The notes under the pieces are model-generated. The model had not been told where the DNA came from. It made no database searches and saw nothing but the letters and a program-made list of their open reading frames with translations. Below, in pieces: positions 9,148 to 18,412 of a stretch of DNA of 41,257 nucleotides. Origin of the DNA: an uncultured Actinomycetes bacterium (lineage in GTDB: Bacteria; Actinomycetota; Actinomycetes; Nanopelagicales; Nanopelagicaceae); contig CAILWW010000024.1 in NCBI GenBank assembly GCA_903838035.1, positions 1-41,257 of the forward strand, in the 5' to 3' direction. Each line of letters begins with the position of its first letter. Position 1 is the first letter of the stretch. The translations under genes and the position numbers were made by a program.

Positions 9148-9761
9148 GCTTTAACCACCATTTCTGCTATTTCCGGCCACGATAATCCAAGTTCATTTAT
9201 TGCCCGACGTAATAAAGGTAGTGAGAGTCCAATAATTCCGGAAGGATCTCCGGCAATATGTTCGATAAATGGCGCACTCAGCCCATCCAGAGTGAATCCG
9301 CCGGCAACATTGAGGGGTTCGCCTGATTTAACGTAGGCGGCAATCTCAGCGTCGGTCATGTTGGCAAAAGTCACGGCCGCGCTCGAGATATCTGAAATTT
9401 CAATCCCTTGGGCGGTATCAATGATGCAGTGACCCGTGTGAAGTACTCCGGTCTTGCCGCGAAGTGCTTTGGCTCGAGCGATTGCAACATCTGCGGTTAA
9501 TGGCTTTCCGAGTGATTTACCTTCGAACTCAAAGGTTGAGTCGCTGCCAATTATTAAGGCGCTGCTACCGGCTTGCTCTTTTACGCTATGCGCTTTAAGA
9601 ATGGAGAGCGCGATAACTAATTCGGGGGGAGTTAAAGAATCAAATTGTGGATCCTCTTCAAAAACGCCGCTGACGATAATCTCCGGAGAAATTCCCACCG
9701 ACTCAAGCAGTCTTTTGCGGGATGGAGAGGCTGAGGCTAAAACAACGGTACGAATTGGCAT
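9144..9761 (-). CDS. maf: Maf-like nucleotide pyrophosphatase
   Basis: Maf family proteins hydrolyse non-canonical or bulk nucleoside triphosphates to monophosphates and were first linked to septum arrest. This protein starts [20 protein letters not shown], the typical N-terminal substrate loop (SASPSR), and has the central [15 protein letters not shown] segment holding the catalytic aspartate region. I place the start at 9761, where the ATG shares one base with the TAA of the epsilon-subunit gene. A start six codons earlier is possible but adds residues not expected in the family. It sits inside the acyl-CoA carboxylase operon, as commonly seen in actinobacteria. Confidence 0.92.
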   Translation of the reverse strand: MPIRTVVLASASPSRKRLLESVGISPEIIVSGVFEEDPQFDSLTPPELVIALSILKAHSVKEQAGSSALIIGSDSTFEFEGKSLGKPLTADVAIARAKALRGKTGVLHTGHCIIDTAQGIEISDISSAAVTFANMTDAEIAAYVKSGEPLNVAGGFTLDGLSAPFIEHIAGDPSGIIGLSLPLLRRAINELGLSWPEIAEMVVKA

Positions 9762-9943
9762 TAGAAAAGTTGTCCCCATTTGCGAGCAAGTGGCTGGCGA
9801 ATTTGTGACTTACGCCAGAGGCTAGCGCGTTCCACTTTCGTCTTCTCGACTGGAATGCGAAGTGCTTTACCAATCGCGATAATCTCCTCGCGAGTTGGGG
9901 TTCCAGAAACAATAAGAAACTTCTGATTTCGCATGCTGGTCAC
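9761..9943 (-). CDS. accE: Acyl-CoA carboxylase epsilon subunit
   Basis: A 60-residue protein that would be easily missed. It has the two features of actinobacterial carboxylase epsilon subunits: an N-terminal [20 protein letters not shown] helix segment and a basic C-terminus with [13 protein letters not shown]. These small proteins bridge and stimulate the alpha and beta subunits. The start is a GTG whose last two bases fall in the TGA of the beta-subunit gene (GTGA, overlap of 3 bases); an ATG at codon 4 is the alternative. Its stop overlaps the maf start. Tight coupling on both sides makes it a real gene. Confidence 0.88.
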   Translation of the reverse strand: MTSMRNQKFLIVSGTPTREEIIAIGKALRIPVEKTKVERASLWRKSQIRQPLARKWGQLF

Positions 9944-11517
9944 AGTGGGATATTTCCATGCTTGCGAGGTGGAAGTGCAACGCGCTTATTGCGAAGGGCG
10001 TTAAGTGCGCGGGTAATCTGAAGACGAGTCTCTTGTGGTTCGATGACTGCATCAACAAATCCACGATCAGCTGCGATATATGGATTAAGCAGAGTGGTTT
10101 CATACTCTTCAATGAGTTCTGCGCGCTTGGCATCGAGATCTTTAGCCTCGGCGAGTTCCTTGCGATGCAAGATGTTGACTGCGCCCTGCGCTCCCATCAC
10201 CGCGATTTGCGCGGTAGGCCAGGCCAAGTTGAGATCTGCACCGAGCTGCTTGGATCCCATCACGATATATGCCCCGCCATATGCCTTACGGGTAATGACC
10301 GTAATAAGAGGTACCGATGCTTCGCCGTATGCATAAATCAACTTTGCGCCGCGACGGATAATGCCATCCCACTCTTGTTCGGTACCAGGCAAGAATCCAG
10401 GTACATCTACCAGGGTGACAATCGGAATTCCAAAGGCGTCGCACATGCGAACAAAGCGGGCGGCCTTCTCGGAGGCGTCGATATCTAGTGTGCCAGCGAG
10501 TTGGGAAGGTTGGTTAGCAATAATTCCTACCGAGCGGCCTTCGATGCGTCCAAATCCGACAAGTACGTTGGGGGCGAAGAGTTCGTGTACTTCGAGGAAC
10601 TCCGCTTCATCCAAGATGGCTTCAATGACGACCTTCATGTCATATGGCTTATTGGGGTTATCGGGAATGACTGAATCCAGCGCACGATCAGATGGCGCGA
10701 TATCGCTGCCTTCGGTAGCAGGAAGAATTGGAGATTCATCCATGTTGTTGGATGGCAGATAAGAGAGAAGTGCTTTTACATAATCGAGCGCATCATCTTC
10801 GCTCTCGGCTAGGTAATGTGAATTTCCAGTTTTGGTGTTATGAGTCGCAGCTCCACCGAGCTCTTCCATTCCTACTTCTTCGCCTGTAACAGCCTTGATT
10901 ACATCTGGGCCGGTGATAAACATATGCGAAGTCTCATTGACCATGATGGTGAAATCGGTAATGGCGGGGGAGTAAACAGCGCCGCCAGCGCTCGGTCCGA
11001 GAATGACCGAGATTTGTGGGATGACGCCCGAGGCTTGAACATTGCGCTTAAAAATCTCACCGTACTTGGAGAGCGAGGCAACGCCTTCTTGAATACGCGC
11101 GCCGCCGGAGTCGTTGAGGCCAACGATTGGAATTCCAGATTTAATAGCAAAGTCCATGACTTTGACGATCTTCTCGCCGACAACTTCACCAAGGCTGCCA
11201 CCAAAGACGAGGAAATCTTGAGAGTAGATAGCAATAGTGCGGCCATCCACGGTTGCGTAACCGGTTACAACGCCATCGCCATAGACCCGATTCTTATCCA
11301 TGCCAAAGTTGGAAGAACGATGGCGAGCAAAGGAATCCATCTCCACAAAAGAGCCGGAGTCGACCAATTTTGCGATGCGCTCGCGAGCGGTCATCTTGCC
11401 CTTGGCATGACGCTTCTCGATTGCTTCAGGAGATCCAGAGCTCTCGGCTTCTAAACGGCGCCTGCGAAGGTCGGCGTTCTTTCCGGCGGTTGTACGAATA
11501 TCATCAGTCACAGTCAT
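9940..11517 (-). CDS. accB: Acyl-CoA carboxylase beta subunit (carboxyltransferase)
   Basis: A 525-residue carboxyltransferase of the propionyl/acetyl-CoA carboxylase beta type. It has paired crotonase-fold halves: a glycine-rich oxyanion region [13 protein letters not shown] and [11 protein letters not shown] in the first half, and [12 protein letters not shown] and [12 protein letters not shown] in the second. It moves carboxyl from biotin on the alpha subunit to acyl-CoA. The residue that sets acetyl versus propionyl preference cannot be placed with certainty by eye. It heads the operon and is divergent from the biotin ligase gene, which supplies the modification its partner needs. pccB/accD names are used for close relatives. 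Confidence 0.93.
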   Translation of the reverse strand: MTVTDDIRTTAGKNADLRRRRLEAESSGSPEAIEKRHAKGKMTARERIAKLVDSGSFVEMDSFARHRSSNFGMDKNRVYGDGVVTGYATVDGRTIAIYSQDFLVFGGSLGEVVGEKIVKVMDFAIKSGIPIVGLNDSGGARIQEGVASLSKYGEIFKRNVQASGVIPQISVILGPSAGGAVYSPAITDFTIMVNETSHMFITGPDVIKAVTGEEVGMEELGGAATHNTKTGNSHYLAESEDDALDYVKALLSYLPSNNMDESPILPATEGSDIAPSDRALDSVIPDNPNKPYDMKVVIEAILDEAEFLEVHELFAPNVLVGFGRIEGRSVGIIANQPSQLAGTLDIDASEKAARFVRMCDAFGIPIVTLVDVPGFLPGTEQEWDGIIRRGAKLIYAYGEASVPLITVITRKAYGGAYIVMGSKQLGADLNLAWPTAQIAVMGAQGAVNILHRKELAEAKDLDAKRAELIEEYETTLLNPYIAADRGFVDAVIEPQETRLQITRALNALRNKRVALPPRKHGNIPL

Positions 11518-11559
11518 AAGGTACTAGCCCAGAGCTTGATTGAGATAACGGAGTCGCGG

Positions 11560-12306
11560 ATGAATGTGGAGTTCCTGGATGAAGGAGCCCTAACTCACGC
11601 CTTGCAGAGCTCCTACTGGCGGGTATCGGTTCTCGAGGAGACGACATCAACGCAGGAAGTTTTACGGGCCAGTAACCCTAAACATGGGAATCTGATCGCT
11701 GCCGAATTTCAAAGCGCAGGTCGAGGTCGATTGGATCGCACCTTTGAAGCGGCAAAAGGTAAAGCCCTGCTCTTCTCTTTTTATATTGAACCACAATGCG
11801 AGAAAGTGCGTTGGAGTTTCTTGCCCTTGTTGGTCGGATACACACTTGCCGATGTTCTCAATCGAGAAACCAATTCTCATGCCTATTCAACTAAATGGCC
11901 AAATGACATTTTAATTAATGAGAAGAAAGTTTCTGGCACTCTGGTAGAACTTGCTGGTGATGGAGTAATTGTGGGAATTGGCATTAATACTCACTTGGAT
12001 CTAGGCTCACTCCCAGTCCCTACCGCTACTTCCATAGCGCTGGAAAGTAATTTAGATATCTCCCGAAATAAATTATTACTCGCAATTCTTGATACTTTTG
12101 CTACCAACTTAAAGAAGTGGGAGTCCGGCGCAGATTTTCTCTCGGAATATTGCTCCGCCAGTTCAACCATAGACAAGCGCGTGGTCGCGCAATTGCCCGA
12201 CGGAGCGAGTCGTGAGGGAGTAGCCACAGGAATCGCGCCAACCGGTGCACTTCTTCTCGATGAGGGCAGCCAAATCAGCGTTGGCGATGTGCTCCATCTT
12301 CGTTAA
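11560..12306 (+). CDS. birA: Biotin-[acetyl-CoA-carboxylase] ligase
   Basis: Attaches biotin to the BCCP lysine of the carboxylase encoded on the other strand. It has the ligase motifs ETTSTQEVLRA, the biotin/AMP loop FQSAGRGRLDRTF, the catalytic KWPNDILINEKKVSGTLVE segment and GIGINT. There is no N-terminal helix-turn-helix, so it is a monofunctional ligase, not a BirA-type repressor. I choose the ATG at 11560 (248 residues). It is preceded by GGAG six bases upstream, and the in-frame TTG at 11536 adds eight unlikely residues. The purK -10 element overlaps its TAA stop. Confidence 0.94.
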   Translation: MNVEFLDEGALTHALQSSYWRVSVLEETTSTQEVLRASNPKHGNLIAAEFQSAGRGRLDRTFEAAKGKALLFSFYIEPQCEKVRWSFLPLLVGYTLADVLNRETNSHAYSTKWPNDILINEKKVSGTLVELAGDGVIVGIGINTHLDLGSLPVPTATSIALESNLDISRNKLLLAILDTFATNLKKWESGADFLSEYCSASSTIDKRVVAQLPDGASREGVATGIAPTGALLLDEGSQISVGDVLHLR

Positions 12307-12309
12307 ACT
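12304..12309 (+). promoter_or_regulatory. -10 element of purK, built on the birA stop codon
   Basis: TAAACT, 6 bases before the GTG start of purK. The TAA is the birA stop codon. No Shine-Dalgarno sequence lies between, so a leaderless purKE mRNA is likely. Confidence 0.6.
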
Positions 12310-12315
12310 CAAGCA

Positions 12316-13431
12316 GTGAGCTTCCCTCGAGTTGGTGTCATTGGGGCGGGACAGCTTGCTCGAATGATGGCCGTACCAGCCAACGATTTAGGAATTGCCT
12401 TTAAAGTTTTTGCATCCACAGAAAATGACGGCGCAAACTCAGTCGCCGATTATGTAGTCGGTGATTACACCAATGCGGCAGAAGTGCTCGACTTTGCCAA
12501 GAGTTGTGATCTCATCACCTTTGAGCATGAGTTGGTGCCGCAATCTGTAATTCGAGAGCTGGAGAAGAGCGGTATAAAAGTTTATCCGCGCTCGGAGAGC
12601 TTTATTTATTCGCAAAATAAAATTGAGATGCGTCAGAAGATGGCCGAACTTTCACTTCCTAATCCACAGTGGGAGATTTCAGAGAATGGTCAGACAACTC
12701 TTGCTTTTCCGCTCATTGCCAAAGTTCCAGCCGGTGGATACGACGGGCGAGGTGTATTTGTAGTCAAGAACCAAAGTGAACTTACCGAGCTCTCGCAGCA
12801 GATCCAAGGAAAGTTGCTCTTAGAAGAGAAGTTAAATTTCACTCAAGAAATTTCCGTCATGGTTGCCCGTTCACCACATGGGCAAGCGGCAACATGGCCG
12901 GCAACTTTAACGATTCAAGCAGATGGCATCTGCGTGCAAACGGTTACACCCGTTCCCGGATTGCCAGAGAAATTAGCCATTGAAGTTCAAGAAGCGGCGT
13001 TAAAAATTGCCCAAGGAATCAATCTGGTCGGCGTGATGGCGGTAGAAATGTTTATCGTCGGGGAGAATTTCTTTATTAATGAACTTGCACTTCGCCCACA
13101 TAATTCAGGGCATTGGAGTATTGAAGGCAGTCTCACCAGTCAGTTCGAACAACATTTGCGCGCGATATTAGATCTTCCGCTTGGCGCAACAGCCATGACT
13201 GCGCCATACGCTGTTATGGGAAATGTCCTTGGTGGCGAGAAGAACGATATGTACCGCCCTTACCTGCACTTAATGGCCAGAACTCCCTCCCTCAAATTTC
13301 ATCAATATGGCAAAGAGGTACGGCCTGGACGAAAGATCGGCCACGTCACCATGGTTGGGGAATACCTTCTAGAATTACAGTCTGAAGTTGAACATGCAGT
13401 GGACTATATGAGCGGAGTTATCGATGAGTAA
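12316..13431 (+). CDS. purK: N5-carboxyaminoimidazole ribonucleotide synthase
   Basis: ATP-grasp enzyme of de novo purine synthesis. It uses ATP and bicarbonate to carboxylate AIR to N5-CAIR, the substrate of PurE encoded next. The 371-residue protein starts with the nucleotide-fold motif [13 protein letters not shown]. It carries the ATP-grasp loop [15 protein letters not shown] and the family's [10 protein letters not shown] motif near residue 260. The start is GTG, chosen because the conserved motif follows within a few residues and a -10 box lies exactly upstream. The 3' end overlaps purE by 8 bases. Confidence 0.96.
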   Translation: MSFPRVGVIGAGQLARMMAVPANDLGIAFKVFASTENDGANSVADYVVGDYTNAAEVLDFAKSCDLITFEHELVPQSVIRELEKSGIKVYPRSESFIYSQNKIEMRQKMAELSLPNPQWEISENGQTTLAFPLIAKVPAGGYDGRGVFVVKNQSELTELSQQIQGKLLLEEKLNFTQEISVMVARSPHGQAATWPATLTIQADGICVQTVTPVPGLPEKLAIEVQEAALKIAQGINLVGVMAVEMFIVGENFFINELALRPHNSGHWSIEGSLTSQFEQHLRAILDLPLGATAMTAPYAVMGNVLGGEKNDMYRPYLHLMARTPSLKFHQYGKEVRPGRKIGHVTMVGEYLLELQSEVEHAVDYMSGVIDE

Positions 13432-13927
13432 GAAAGTCGCCATCATTATGGGATCCGACTCCGATTGGGCCACCATGGAGGACGCAGCAAAAGTTCTCGA
13501 CGAATGTGGCATCGAGTACGAAGCTAGTGTTGTAAGTGCGCATCGCACCCCAGCTGAAATGTTTGAGTTCGCACAGAGCGCACAGAAGAGTGGTTTTGCA
13601 GTAATCATTGCTGGTGCCGGCGGCGCCGCACATTTGCCCGGCATGGTTGCCGCGTCTACTCCATTGCCAGTTATCGGAGTTCCAGTTGCCCTTAAACATT
13701 TAGATGGAATGGATTCGCTGTTATCTATTGTTCAGATGCCAGCTGGAATTCCAGTCGCCACCGTTGGTGTAGGAAATGCTAAGAACGCCGGTCTGCTCGC
13801 AGCGCGAATTCTGGGAGTGAGCGATTCTGCGATTTCAGCAAAGGTCTCTGAGTTAATGGAAAAGGCGCGTCAGGAATCGCTGAAGAAGACGGCCAATTTG
13901 AAGAAGAGCCAGCGCGCAGGTTTTTAA
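13424..13927 (+). CDS. purE: N5-carboxyaminoimidazole ribonucleotide mutase
   Basis: Converts N5-CAIR to CAIR in purine synthesis. The 167-residue class I PurE has the MGSDSDW substrate loop, the SAHRTP motif with the catalytic histidine, and the [11 protein letters not shown] and PVIGVPV segments. The last 20 residues are a basic, low-complexity tail. It overlaps purK by 8 bases, a standard purKE pair. Its TAA stop abuts the TAA of the convergent UDP-glucose dehydrogenase gene (TAATTA), leaving no intergenic DNA. Confidence 0.97.
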   Translation: MSKKVAIIMGSDSDWATMEDAAKVLDECGIEYEASVVSAHRTPAEMFEFAQSAQKSGFAVIIAGAGGAAHLPGMVAASTPLPVIGVPVALKHLDGMDSLLSIVQMPAGIPVATVGVGNAKNAGLLAARILGVSDSAISAKVSELMEKARQESLKKTANLKKSQRAGF

Positions 13928-15241
13928 TTAAATAGTTGCGCGGCCAAGAGCGCGGAAGTGCCAGCCGGCATCAATCCACTTCTGGCGATCTAATGCATTT
14001 CGACCATCAATCACGATGGGATTATTAACTAGAGATTTAAGTTTTGCTGGATCGAGTTCGCGGAATTGCTTCCACTCAGTTAAATGCAGAACGATATCGG
14101 CGCCTTTCAGACACTCATCAACACTTGCCGCATAAGTAAGCGCAGGAAAACGCTTGTGGGCATTCTCATTAGCCTTCGGATCAAAGACCACAACATTTGC
14201 ACCAGCGGTATGAATTTGGGCGGCGATATCGAGGGCTGGGGAGTCGCGTACATCATCGCTATCTGGCTTGAAGGCAGCGCCGAGAACAGCAACCTTCTTT
14301 CCATGAAGATCCTCGAGTAGATCTTTGCGAACAAGTTCAATGATGCGTTGTCGCGCCCGAAGGTTGATGGAGTCAATCTCGCGTAGGAATTCGAGTGCTT
14401 GATCGGCGCCCAGCTCCTTTGCGCGGGCCATAAATGCACGAATATCTTTTGGCAGACATCCGCCGCCAAATCCAATTCCCGCTTGCAAGAAGCGATTGCC
14501 AATGCGAGGGTCATAGCCAATTGCTTGGGCAAGCACCGTGACATCGCCGCCGGCGGCTTCGCAGACCTCCGCCATGGCATTAATGAAAGAAATCTTTGTG
14601 GCAAGAAATGAGTTAGCAGCAACTTTGACGAGTTCGGCAGTAGGAAGATCTGCGCGAACCCAAGGAGTTCCATCCTTGAGGTTAGCGGCGTAAACCGCCT
14701 TCAAAATATTTTCGGCCTTATCGCTTGTTACACCAACGACTAGGCGATTTGGGCGGAGCGTGTCATCGACTGCAAAACCTTCCCGAAGGAATTCTGGATT
14801 CCAAGCAAGATCGGCTTCTGGGTTGACCTCTTGAAGTCGGGCACGAAGTCTGGCTGCGGTACCAACTGGAACGGTCGACTTTCCAACTACGAGTGAACCA
14901 TTCTTTGCGACTTTTGCAACCGCTTCTAGTGAAGCATCAACATATGTTAGGTCAGCGGCCAAGCTGCCTACTTTTTGGGGAGTGCCCACGCAGATAAAGT
15001 GAACATCGCAATCTTTCGCAGCTGAAATATCTGTGCTGAATGTGAGGCGACCGGAGGCAATCTCTTGTGCAAGTAGCTCTTCGAGTTCTGGCTCAAAGAA
15101 AGGAACTTTGCCTTGTGCAAGGAGCGCAATCTTGGCCGGGTCGGTATCTATTCCTACAACCTCAAAACCGAGGGAGGACATACATGCTGCGTGTGTTGCT
15201 CCGAGGTAGCCAGTACCAATTACCGAAAGTCTCAGCGTCAT
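13928..15241 (-). CDS. ugd: UDP-glucose 6-dehydrogenase
   Basis: Oxidises UDP-glucose to UDP-glucuronate with two NAD, a precursor for acidic surface polysaccharides. It begins MTLRLSVIGTGYLGATHAAC, a Rossmann motif. It has the VGKSTVPVGTA segment, EFLREGFAVDD and the catalytic cysteine loop GFGGGCLPKDI. The C-terminal UDP-binding domain has AFKPDSDDVRDSPALDIA. I place the start at 15241 (437 residues). A longer frame upstream adds 46 residues ahead of the Rossmann motif and crosses the promoter. It is divergent from a glycosyltransferase that could use its product or related sugars. Confidence 0.94.
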   Translation of the reverse strand: MTLRLSVIGTGYLGATHAACMSSLGFEVVGIDTDPAKIALLAQGKVPFFEPELEELLAQEIASGRLTFSTDISAAKDCDVHFICVGTPQKVGSLAADLTYVDASLEAVAKVAKNGSLVVGKSTVPVGTAARLRARLQEVNPEADLAWNPEFLREGFAVDDTLRPNRLVVGVTSDKAENILKAVYAANLKDGTPWVRADLPTAELVKVAANSFLATKISFINAMAEVCEAAGGDVTVLAQAIGYDPRIGNRFLQAGIGFGGGCLPKDIRAFMARAKELGADQALEFLREIDSINLRARQRIIELVRKDLLEDLHGKKVAVLGAAFKPDSDDVRDSPALDIAAQIHTAGANVVVFDPKANENAHKRFPALTYAASVDECLKGADIVLHLTEWKQFRELDPAKLKSLVNNPIVIDGRNALDRQKWIDAGWHFRALGRATI

Positions 15242-15248
15242 TTGACCG

Positions 15249-15254
15249 ATACTA
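15249..15254 (-). promoter_or_regulatory. -10 element of ugd, leaderless promoter
   Basis: TAGTAT on the minus strand, 7 bases before the ATG. Its position supports the shorter start and a leaderless message. Confidence 0.55.
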
Positions 15255-15278
15255 GCACTGAGAACTATCGAAAAACGG

Positions 15279-15284
15279 TAACGT
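15279..15284 (+). promoter_or_regulatory. Possible -10 element of the glycosyltransferase gene
   Basis: TAACGT, 8 bases before the ATG at 15293. This would give a leader of at most two bases. It is weaker than the sites spaced by 6 or 7 bases. Confidence 0.4.
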
Positions 15285-15292
15285 AAGAGCGT

Positions 15293-16267
15293 ATGAAGAG
15301 CGTAGATGTATCCGTAGTGCTCCCCATTCTCAATGAGGAGCGCCACCTTGCCGACACTATCGCTGCAATCACTTCCCAAGATTTCGATGGCGAACTTGAG
15401 GTAATTCTCGCTCTGGGGCCATCTAAAGATCGTACAAATGAGATTGCCCAGAAGTTGGCAGCCGCTGATGCCAGGATTGTGTTAGTCGAAAATCCCTCTG
15501 GCAAGACAGCTGCTGGATTAAATGCGGCAATCGCAAAATCTCAGTACTCAATCATTACTCGAATTGATGGTCATGCTGAAATTTCTTCCACTTATATTCG
15601 CGATGCCATCAGAATCCTCAATGAGCAAGGCGCAGTAAATGTTGGCGGAATTATGGCGGCCGAAGGTCGCACTACTTTTGAGAAGAGCGTTGCAGCTGCG
15701 ATGCGAAGCAAGCTCGGCGTTGGCTCCTCTCGTTTTCATACCGGCGGTGAAGCTGGCCCTTCAGACACTGTTTATCTCGGCACTTTTCAAAAATCGGCAC
15801 TATTTGCCGCTGGTGGTTTTGATGAACGTTTTACGCGCGCGCAGGATTGGGAACTTAATTTCCGGCTACGTTCGCAAGGTGGAGTTGTTTGGTTTGACCC
15901 TTCCTTGGTCGTCACCTATCGCCCTCGTTCAACGCTTAAGGCGCTGGCCAAGCAATATTTTCAATATGGCAGATGGCGCCATGCAGTCTCCCGTAGTCAC
16001 AAGGGAAGTGTGAACTTTAGATATCTGGCGCCTCCAACCGCAGTTCTTATTCTCGCGGCATCGATACTTACTGGATTACTAATCTCGCCGATCTTCTATG
16101 TTCCAGTTCTTACTTATCTCATCGCAATTCTTGCTGGGTCGCTGGTTATTGGAAATACTTTAAAGGAGAAGATAGTTCTTCCCTCAGTTTTGGCAACGAT
16201 GCATATCTCCTGGGGTCTGGGATATCTCACTTCACCTCCCGGCTTAATTGCCGATAGCGAGGAATAA
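15293..16267 (+). CDS. Family 2 glycosyltransferase with C-terminal membrane helices (ExoA-like)
   Basis: A 324-residue protein. The N-terminal GT-A domain begins VSVVLPILNEERHLADTI and has the acidic sugar-nucleotide motif DGHAE at 92-96 (the DxD position) and TRAQDWELNFRLR near 185. About 220 residues of catalytic domain are followed by a basic linker and two or three hydrophobic segments in the last 80 residues. It probably acts on the inner face of the membrane, extending a lipid-linked surface glycan. It resembles succinoglycan-type ExoA transferases. The donor is unknown, though the neighbouring ugd points to UDP-glucuronate or a derivative. The next gene starts directly after its stop. 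Confidence 0.85.
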   Translation: MKSVDVSVVLPILNEERHLADTIAAITSQDFDGELEVILALGPSKDRTNEIAQKLAAADARIVLVENPSGKTAAGLNAAIAKSQYSIITRIDGHAEISSTYIRDAIRILNEQGAVNVGGIMAAEGRTTFEKSVAAAMRSKLGVGSSRFHTGGEAGPSDTVYLGTFQKSALFAAGGFDERFTRAQDWELNFRLRSQGGVVWFDPSLVVTYRPRSTLKALAKQYFQYGRWRHAVSRSHKGSVNFRYLAPPTAVLILAASILTGLLISPIFYVPVLTYLIAILAGSLVIGNTLKEKIVLPSVLATMHISWGLGYLTSPPGLIADSEE

Positions 16268-17470
16268 ATGAAGCGAATATTCGCTCTACTTGTACTGTTA
16301 ACGATTGCCTCCGTCGCCCCAGCTGCAGCAGTGCCATCAACCTTCACCATTAAAGGATCTGGATATGGTCACGGCGTTGGCTTAAGCCAGATCGGCGCAA
16401 AGGGTCAGGCGCTGGAAGGTAAGAGCGCAGCACAGATATTGAATTACTACTTTCCCAGCGCGCAAGTAACTCCGGTCTCGGACTCCCAAACGATACGAGT
16501 TAATGTCGGGCATCAGCTCACAACTATTAAAGTGAGTGGAAACTTCCGACTCTATGCCTCCGAGAGCGACAGCGTTTATCAGAGCGTTTCCCGAGCCCAA
16601 ACTTTTGCGATTGTCGGTAATCAAATTGGCGCAGGTGATTATGGCGCGGCAGATAGCTGGACGATTCGTTGGAATGACGGATCTTCGGTTTCGGTGCCGG
16701 GAGTGACGATGCACTATGGCTATCTTCAAATTAAGCCGATATATGTAAAAGGTAAAGGGTTGTTGATCGAGGCGACCAATACCCTCTCACTCCACGATCA
16801 ATATCTCTGGGGGGTCAGTGAAGTTCCTTCATATTGGCCAGCCGCCGCACTTCAAGCTCAAGTTATTGCATCTCGGACTTATGCACTTAGTCGCATGGGA
16901 TCAATTCGCCCAGACTGTGATTGCAATATTTATAGCTCTAAGTACGACCAGGTATATATCGGCTACGCGAAAGAGAGCGAGCCGAAATACGGTTCACTCT
17001 GGACTTCGGCGGTAATGGCTACGGATATCGATAGTTCTCACGCGCTGGCAATTACCTACAACGGTCAACCCATCAATGTTTATTTCTTTTCCTCGAGCGG
17101 CGGCGCAACTCAACTCAGCAAAGATGTCTGGGGAACGGCATATCCATACTTGGTATCGGTTCCAGATCCGTGGAGCTTAGATAAGTCGCTTAATCCTGGC
17201 TATGCGAATTGGAGCAGAGTGGTGAAGCAGGCCGATATAGCTGCCGCTTTTGGCTTGCCCAATGTTGCGCGCTATGTCGTTACCGGACGCACACTAACCG
17301 GTAGCGCCCTAGCAGTTACTGCATATTCATCAGCCGGAGCAAGCGCAAAGATTTCCGTAAGCGCCTTCAAATCGAAGTTAAAGTTGCCATCATCTTGGTT
17401 TGATCTTCCAGCAAGTGTTCAAGTCCCACTGCCACTCCCAACACCAACGGATACAACGACCTCTAATTAG
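16268..17470 (+). CDS. Secreted SpoIID/LytB domain protein
   Basis: A 400-residue exported protein with a clear signal peptide: basic MKR, a hydrophobic core, and a likely cleavage after an alanine-rich APAAA near residue 20. The mature part has the GYGHGVGLSQIGAKGQA motif of the SpoIID/LytB family. It also has VPSYWPAAALQAQVIASRTYAL with the conserved catalytic-region arginine and tyrosine, and SSSGGATQLSKDVWG. SpoIID is a lytic transglycosylase acting on peptidoglycan during sporulation. Non-sporulating actinobacteria carry the domain too, where its role is probably in envelope remodelling. The tail is rich in Pro and Thr. It starts at the base after the glycosyltransferase stop and overlaps dapD by 8 bases tail to tail. 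Confidence 0.88.
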   Translation: MKRIFALLVLLTIASVAPAAAVPSTFTIKGSGYGHGVGLSQIGAKGQALEGKSAAQILNYYFPSAQVTPVSDSQTIRVNVGHQLTTIKVSGNFRLYASESDSVYQSVSRAQTFAIVGNQIGAGDYGAADSWTIRWNDGSSVSVPGVTMHYGYLQIKPIYVKGKGLLIEATNTLSLHDQYLWGVSEVPSYWPAAALQAQVIASRTYALSRMGSIRPDCDCNIYSSKYDQVYIGYAKESEPKYGSLWTSAVMATDIDSSHALAITYNGQPINVYFFSSSGGATQLSKDVWGTAYPYLVSVPDPWSLDKSLNPGYANWSRVVKQADIAAAFGLPNVARYVVTGRTLTGSALAVTAYSSAGASAKISVSAFKSKLKLPSSWFDLPASVQVPLPLPTPTDTTTSN

Positions 17471-18380
17471 AGTGGAGTACCGAATTCAAGCCGCCCCAAT
17501 CGCCCGTCTTGGGAAGTGCTTCGAGCGCGCCGGAAGTGGAATTGCGCCGGAAGAGTAAATTATTCGCACCGGAGAGTTCTCGACCTTTCACAACCGTGCC
17601 ATCGGGAAGTGAGATCTTTGATCCACCGGTGATGTAACAACCTGATTCAACAACGCAATCATCGCCCAATGAAATTCCGATTCCAGCATTAGCGCCGAGA
17701 AGTGAACGCTCGCCAATCGAGATGACTTCCTTGCCACCACCGCTGAGTGTTCCCATGATGGAGGCGCCGCCACCAATATCACTTCCATCGCCAACAACAA
17801 CTCCGGCAGAGATGCGACCTTCCACCATCGACTTGCCCAACGTTCCGGCATTGAAATTTACAAAACCTTCATGCATAACGGTCGTGCCGCTAGCGAGGTA
17901 TGCGCCAAGTCGTACGCGATCGGCATCTGCGATTCGAACGCCTTCTGGAATTACATAATCAACCATTCGTGGGAATTTATCGACCGAGAAAATTGTGAGT
18001 GCGCCAAGTTTTGCTCGAAGTTTAGGAGCAACCTCATTGATTGTGGCGAGCGAGCAAGGTCCAGCAGATGTCCAGGCCACATTAGGAAGAATTCCAAAGA
18101 TGCCATCTAGTACAACTCCATGAGGCTTCACAATTCGATGCGAGAGCAGGTGCAGGCGCAGGTAGGCATCGCTGACATTGGTTGGGGCAGAGTTAATATC
18201 AATCTCAATTGAGATGGCTTTCTTTGTTACTCCTCTCAGTGAATCGACACCTTCAAACTCGGAAAGGTTTGGGGCGGAAACAGATGAAAGTGTTCCTAGT
18301 CCTAAAGTATGAAACCAGGTGTCGAGGACTTCGCCGGAATCAGTCGTAGTTGCGAGGCCGTATCCATATGCGCTGCTCAT
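17463..18380 (-). CDS. dapD: 2,3,4,5-tetrahydropyridine-2,6-dicarboxylate N-succinyltransferase
   Basis: Succinylates tetrahydrodipicolinate in the succinylase branch of DAP/lysine synthesis. The 305-residue protein has an N-terminal mixed domain and a left-handed beta-helix of hexapeptide repeats from about residue 160 to 270. Within this lie GASIMGTLSGGGKEVISIGE and LGANAGIGISLGDD. It ends NNLLFRRNSTSGALEAL, typical of the actinobacterial long DapD. The aminotransferase of the same branch, dapC, is in this window at about 35 kb. Its ATG is preceded by a -10 element spaced for a leaderless transcript. It diverges from the LOG gene across only 32 bases. Confidence 0.95.
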   Translation of the reverse strand: MSSAYGYGLATTTDSGEVLDTWFHTLGLGTLSSVSAPNLSEFEGVDSLRGVTKKAISIEIDINSAPTNVSDAYLRLHLLSHRIVKPHGVVLDGIFGILPNVAWTSAGPCSLATINEVAPKLRAKLGALTIFSVDKFPRMVDYVIPEGVRIADADRVRLGAYLASGTTVMHEGFVNFNAGTLGKSMVEGRISAGVVVGDGSDIGGGASIMGTLSGGGKEVISIGERSLLGANAGIGISLGDDCVVESGCYITGGSKISLPDGTVVKGRELSGANNLLFRRNSTSGALEALPKTGDWGGLNSVLHSN

Positions 18381-18386
18381 GGCAGA

Positions 18387-18392
18387 ACGCTA
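18387..18392 (-). promoter_or_regulatory. -10 element of dapD, leaderless promoter
   Basis: TAGCGT on the minus strand, 6 bases before the dapD ATG. It lies only 8 bases from the oppositely directed LOG -10 element, so two polymerases could hardly bind at once. Confidence 0.6.
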
Positions 18393-18400
18393 TCAAAGGG

Positions 18401-18406
18401 TAGGAT
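18401..18406 (+). promoter_or_regulatory. -10 element of the LOG gene, leaderless promoter
   Basis: TAGGAT, 6 bases before the ATG at 18413. Its -35 region would lie inside the divergent dapD promoter and the start of dapD. Confidence 0.6.
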
Positions 18407-18412
18407 GCGCAA

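Noticed and set aside
10840-11454. A 204-codon plus-strand frame opposite accB
   Set aside because: Antisense shadow of the carboxyltransferase gene with no start signal or motif.
15242-15379. A 46-residue N-terminal extension of UDP-glucose dehydrogenase
   Set aside because: It precedes the Rossmann motif, crosses the promoter and runs into the divergent glycosyltransferase gene.
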